From the NCBI RefSeq assembly GCF_019693215.1, contig NZ_CP081183.1:1243226-1307225 (forward strand): 64,000 bases of DNA. Reading direction: 5' to 3'. The stretch is from Salinarchaeum sp. IM2453 (GTDB taxonomy: Archaea > Halobacteriota > Halobacteria > Halobacteriales > Salinarchaeaceae). Below the pieces are notes generated by a model. That model saw nothing but the letters and a program-made list of their open reading frames with translations. It made no database searches and was not told the origin of the DNA. The translations under genes and the position numbers were made by a program. This document shows, piece by piece, positions 61,176 to 64,000 of the stretch (the first letter of the stretch is position 1; each line of letters starts with the position of its first letter).

Positions 61176-62774
61176 ATGAGCCCGAATAGGGCCGTACTCG
61201 AAGATGCAATTGATCGTGGGGAAGAAGAAGGTGGCAATGTCGAGTTTAAAGAGCGACTAACGCGGGATACCCACCTCCAAGATGGGCGACGCGCCAGTCT
61301 TGCTGCACAGCTACGCCACCGTGTCCTTTCTGGTGATGGACAGGCGACATATGTTCTCGGTGTAACTGATGATGGAGGAATTGCAGGCGTGTCCCCGGAG
61401 ACGTTCTCAGAAACAATGGATGTTCTCTCTCTTTTGGCAGACGAAGCTGATGTTTATATTGACGATGTTCAAACATGGGGTGTAGAAGACGGCATTGTAG
61501 GTGTAGCTCAGCTAAAAGAGGGATCTGTGTTTGACGGCGATGACAAACATATCGTCGTTGGCACCGCTGGCCATGTTGATCATGGTAAATCGACATTAGT
61601 TGGCTCACTTGTTACAGGCCAACCGGACGATGGAGAAGGTGGAACTCGCTCGTACCTTGATGTTCGGCCGCACGAAGTTGAACGGGGGCTATCTGCAGAT
61701 TTATCCTACGGCGTATATGGATTTGATGACGATGGTCCAATTCGTATGAACGATCCAACTCGAAAAAGCGATCGGGCACAGGTCGTTGAGGCTGCAGACC
61801 GACTTGTGTCGTTTGTTGATACAGTCGGACATGAACCATGGCTTCGAACGACAATCCGAGGTCTTGTCGGTCAAAAGCTTGATTACGGCCTCCTAACGGT
61901 TGCTGCCGATGATGGGCCAACTCGAACAACGCGTGAACACCTTGGCGTACTGCTTGCTACTGAACTACCAACCATCGTTGCTATCACGAAAACTGACCTT
62001 GTCGATGAATCTCGGTTAGCAGAGGTAGAACGCTCTATCGAACGGCTACTTCGAGACGCGGATCGCACTCCGCTGTTAATTAGGCGACATGGCATCCAAG
62101 CAGCTATCAATGAAATTGACTCGTCTGTTGTCCCAATTGTCCGAACAAGTGCAGTTACAATGGATGGAATTGATACCCTCGATTCACTCTTCCGCCAACT
62201 CCCAAAAACTACCGATGAAACAGGCGAGTTTCGGATGTATATTGATCGTACATATTCTGTCACCGGCGTTGGCGCAGTTGCCTCAGGAACTATCAAACGG
62301 GGTGAAGTTGAGGCAGGCGATAAATTACTTGTCGGTCCCTTTTCGGACGGATCGTTTAAAGAGGTCGAAGTTCGATCAATCGAGATGCACTACCACCGCG
62401 TTGATCGCGCTAAAGCAGGTCGGATTGTAGGGATTGCTCTCAAAGGAATTAGAGAGGAAGAAATCGAACGTGGCATGGTTCTTCTTCCTCGCGATGCTGA
62501 TCCGCAACCTGTTCGTGAATTCGAAGCTGATGTTATGGTACTAAACCATCCGACTAAGATTGACTCTGGATACGAACCCGTCGTACATCTTGAAACGATT
62601 AGTGAAGCTAGTGCGATTTATCCCGATGATGGACATCTTCTCCCGGGAGATACTGGTACTGCAACTCTCCGATTTAAATTTAGACCATATGTGGTTGAGG
62701 AGGGCCAAAGATTTGTGTTCAGGGAAGGGCAGTCAAAAGGTGTTGGGACAGTTACATCCCTCCACTCTAGCTAG
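61176..62774 (+). CDS. GTPBP1-like translational GTPase
   Basis: 532 aa. An N-terminal ~115-residue domain (NVEFKERL..YVLGVTDDGGIAG) precedes an EF-Tu-like G domain: G1 GHVDHGKST (near 131), G3 DTVGHE, G4 TKTD, then domains II and III (TYSVTGVGAVASGTIKRGEV and later). Resembles archaeal/eukaryal GTPBP1 rather than EF-1alpha or IF2. Probably acts on ribosomes or aminoacyl-tRNA; exact role unclear. Confidence 0.88.
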   Translation: MSPNRAVLEDAIDRGEEEGGNVEFKERLTRDTHLQDGRRASLAAQLRHRVLSGDGQATYVLGVTDDGGIAGVSPETFSETMDVLSLLADEADVYIDDVQTWGVEDGIVGVAQLKEGSVFDGDDKHIVVGTAGHVDHGKSTLVGSLVTGQPDDGEGGTRSYLDVRPHEVERGLSADLSYGVYGFDDDGPIRMNDPTRKSDRAQVVEAADRLVSFVDTVGHEPWLRTTIRGLVGQKLDYGLLTVAADDGPTRTTREHLGVLLATELPTIVAITKTDLVDESRLAEVERSIERLLRDADRTPLLIRRHGIQAAINEIDSSVVPIVRTSAVTMDGIDTLDSLFRQLPKTTDETGEFRMYIDRTYSVTGVGAVASGTIKRGEVEAGDKLLVGPFSDGSFKEVEVRSIEMHYHRVDRAKAGRIVGIALKGIREEEIERGMVLLPRDADPQPVREFEADVMVLNHPTKIDSGYEPVVHLETISEASAIYPDDGHLLPGDTGTATLRFKFRPYVVEEGQRFVFREGQSKGVGTVTSLHSS

Positions 62775-62807
62775 AAATATTCCATCAGTAACAGGTACGT
62801 TTTCGCT

Positions 62808-63728
62808 TTATTCAATTTCAAATGGAATCTCTGTAGACACTTCCTCGTCCGCAATGTTATCTTGCAACTCAACTTGTACTGTATACTCCCCTGCTTCCCC
62901 GTCAAATTTACCAAGGTCTACATCTGATAGCACGTCAACTAACTCTCCCGACGGATTACTACTAAACTCTTCAACCGAGGACTCTTCACTGTCTATCTCT
63001 TCGTCTGATAAGACAGTATTTCCATCGTTGTCTTCAATTGTAATCTCAAAGTCTACGTCTTTATCCTCATCTTCGTCTATTTCGAAGAAAGTGTACGCAA
63101 ACTGTACTTCTACTTCGTCCCCAGATCCGAACGTCGGTACGTCATCGTCTCCGTGTTCGCGGAACTCGGGCAAGACTATTTCTTCAGCAACCCTTGTATC
63201 TAGAATCTGTAACTCTTCATCGAAATTATTCTCGACAATATTGAATTGGGCTTCTTCGTTAATGATGTCTGGTTCTCCTTCAAAGTCCACATCGTGATCA
63301 ATCCCTAAAAATGACGTATATTCTCCCTCTGAAAACCCAGGACGTGGTCGGATTGGCTCCCAAAGTTCTAGATCAGGCAGTCCTGTAATACTGTCCAGTG
63401 TGCCCCCATCGTCAGGCGTAGTAAATGGTCGTCTAATCATTTGCCATTCTTCTTCGAATTCCTCTTCATCTTCATTTTCACCTTCTCTCACTGCGTCTAT
63501 TATCATGAATACAGGAACTCCACCAGAGTGTCCGCTAATCTGAACATAAGCATACATCTGGCTCTCTGCGTCAACTGTATAATCAGGTGTTCCGTCTGGC
63601 AATTCCCCATCTTCTTTCACAAATCCAAACTCTTCGATCTCTACATCATCCAAGAAACCACAACCTGCTAGTGATGCACTTCCAGCAACCGCACCGGCAC
63701 CAATGAGCACTGATCTCCGTTTTACCAT
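62808..63728 (-). CDS. Tat-exported lipoprotein of unknown function
   Basis: 306 aa. The N-terminus KRRSVLIGAGAVAGSASLAGC has a twin-arginine start and an LAGC lipobox with lipid-anchor cysteine at residue 23. The mature protein is acidic and beta-rich, with clusters such as DEDEDKDVDFEI. No recognised domain. Haloarchaeal secreted proteins of this design commonly bind ligands or structure the cell surface. Confidence 0.8.
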   Translation of the reverse strand: MVKRRSVLIGAGAVAGSASLAGCGFLDDVEIEEFGFVKEDGELPDGTPDYTVDAESQMYAYVQISGHSGGVPVFMIIDAVREGENEDEEEFEEEWQMIRRPFTTPDDGGTLDSITGLPDLELWEPIRPRPGFSEGEYTSFLGIDHDVDFEGEPDIINEEAQFNIVENNFDEELQILDTRVAEEIVLPEFREHGDDDVPTFGSGDEVEVQFAYTFFEIDEDEDKDVDFEITIEDNDGNTVLSDEEIDSEESSVEEFSSNPSGELVDVLSDVDLGKFDGEAGEYTVQVELQDNIADEEVSTEIPFEIE

Positions 63729-64000
63729 GTTCTCGGCTAATCTGTGTACCGTTATGGGCCTTTCTAAACCATTCTATAAGTTTAATCTGCTATTTTGACC
63801 CTTATACGGCTGTATTTCGGCTATTTCTAATTCATGTATAATCAGCATAAACCGAGTGATTTAATACCTATTCTGGCGGTGGTCCACACCTGCCTTCAGA
63901 ATATCTGATCTTATCTGATAACTACAGTATTCTTTTTATAGGTTGAAATCTTTGGCTTGGTAGCTGTGTCTCTTAGTATAACCCACGCAAACTATGCTGC
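63729..64000. other. A+T-rich spacer without visible features
   Basis: 272 bases at the window end. No frame, hairpin or relic motif of note; it probably contains the promoter of the lipoprotein gene near 63760. Confidence 0.5.

Overview
The window is chromosomal DNA from a haloarchaeon (class Halobacteria) with unusually A+T-rich DNA for that group, comparable to Haloquadratum-like low-GC lineages. This rests on the strongly acidic proteins, archaeal information-processing genes (MCM, TFB, eIF1A, splicing endonuclease EndA, RNase Z, DUF460 nuclease-like protein, DUF424), Tat-type lipoprotein export, and many starts that look leaderless with a TATA box about 25 bases upstream. I cannot name a species from the sequence alone. 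No rRNA, tRNA or CRISPR array was seen.

Layout. 0-6 kb: 5' end of argG, a GC-rich structured intergenic patch, a membrane protein, hemB, an aldehyde dehydrogenase and a biotin ECF transporter operon (bioY, ATPase, T component). 6-16.5 kb: a conserved haloarchaeal protein, prephenate dehydratase, Hsp20, two different leucyl-tRNA synthetases (archaeal type at 8 kb, bacterial type at 13.8 kb), an alanine dehydrogenase/ornithine cyclodeaminase homologue, and a metalloid-type cluster (41-aa Cys-rich protein, ArsR regulator, ArsP-like permease). 16.5-24 kb: a cell-surface cluster of transglutaminase, two membrane proteins and DUF58, facing a MoxR ATPase. 24-32.5 kb: TRAM protein, an intein-containing MCM helicase, then four haloarchaeal proteins of unknown function ending in a MinD/ParA-like ATPase, facing a TFB gene. 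32.6-36 kb: two FluC fluoride channels, then a probably accessory island (33.4-35.0 kb) with a coiled-coil DNA-binding-like protein, a 24-bp inverted repeat pair and a multibranched RNA-like structure, then an M42 peptidase. 36-50 kb: aldo/keto reductase, split lipoate ligase (lplA plus C-terminal domain gene), beta-propeller protein, dihydrolipoamide dehydrogenase, threonine deaminase, small proteins, CstA, UspA, an ACR3/bile-acid-symporter-like carrier and lipoyl synthase. 50-64 kb: TPR protein, DUF424, SufS-type cysteine desulfurase, eIF1A, DUF460, RNase Z, EndA, small wHTH, membrane-anchored wHTH, PyrF, small zinc-finger protein, GTPBP1-like GTPase and a lipoprotein.

Two themes stand out. 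First, short relics with a shared right-end-like motif (CTTYAG..CGTGGRAGG.TGTCAA) are scattered through the gene borders without any intact transposase; they look like decayed IS200/IS605 (IS1341-type TnpB) elements. Second, several intergenic spans fold into tandem hairpins and may encode unannotated RNAs; the 34.7-34.9 kb one is the most convincing and sits beside an unrecognised coiled-coil protein. Lipoate metabolism (LplA/LplB, LipA, Lpd) is represented three times in separate places, suggesting that both salvage and synthesis of lipoate are present.
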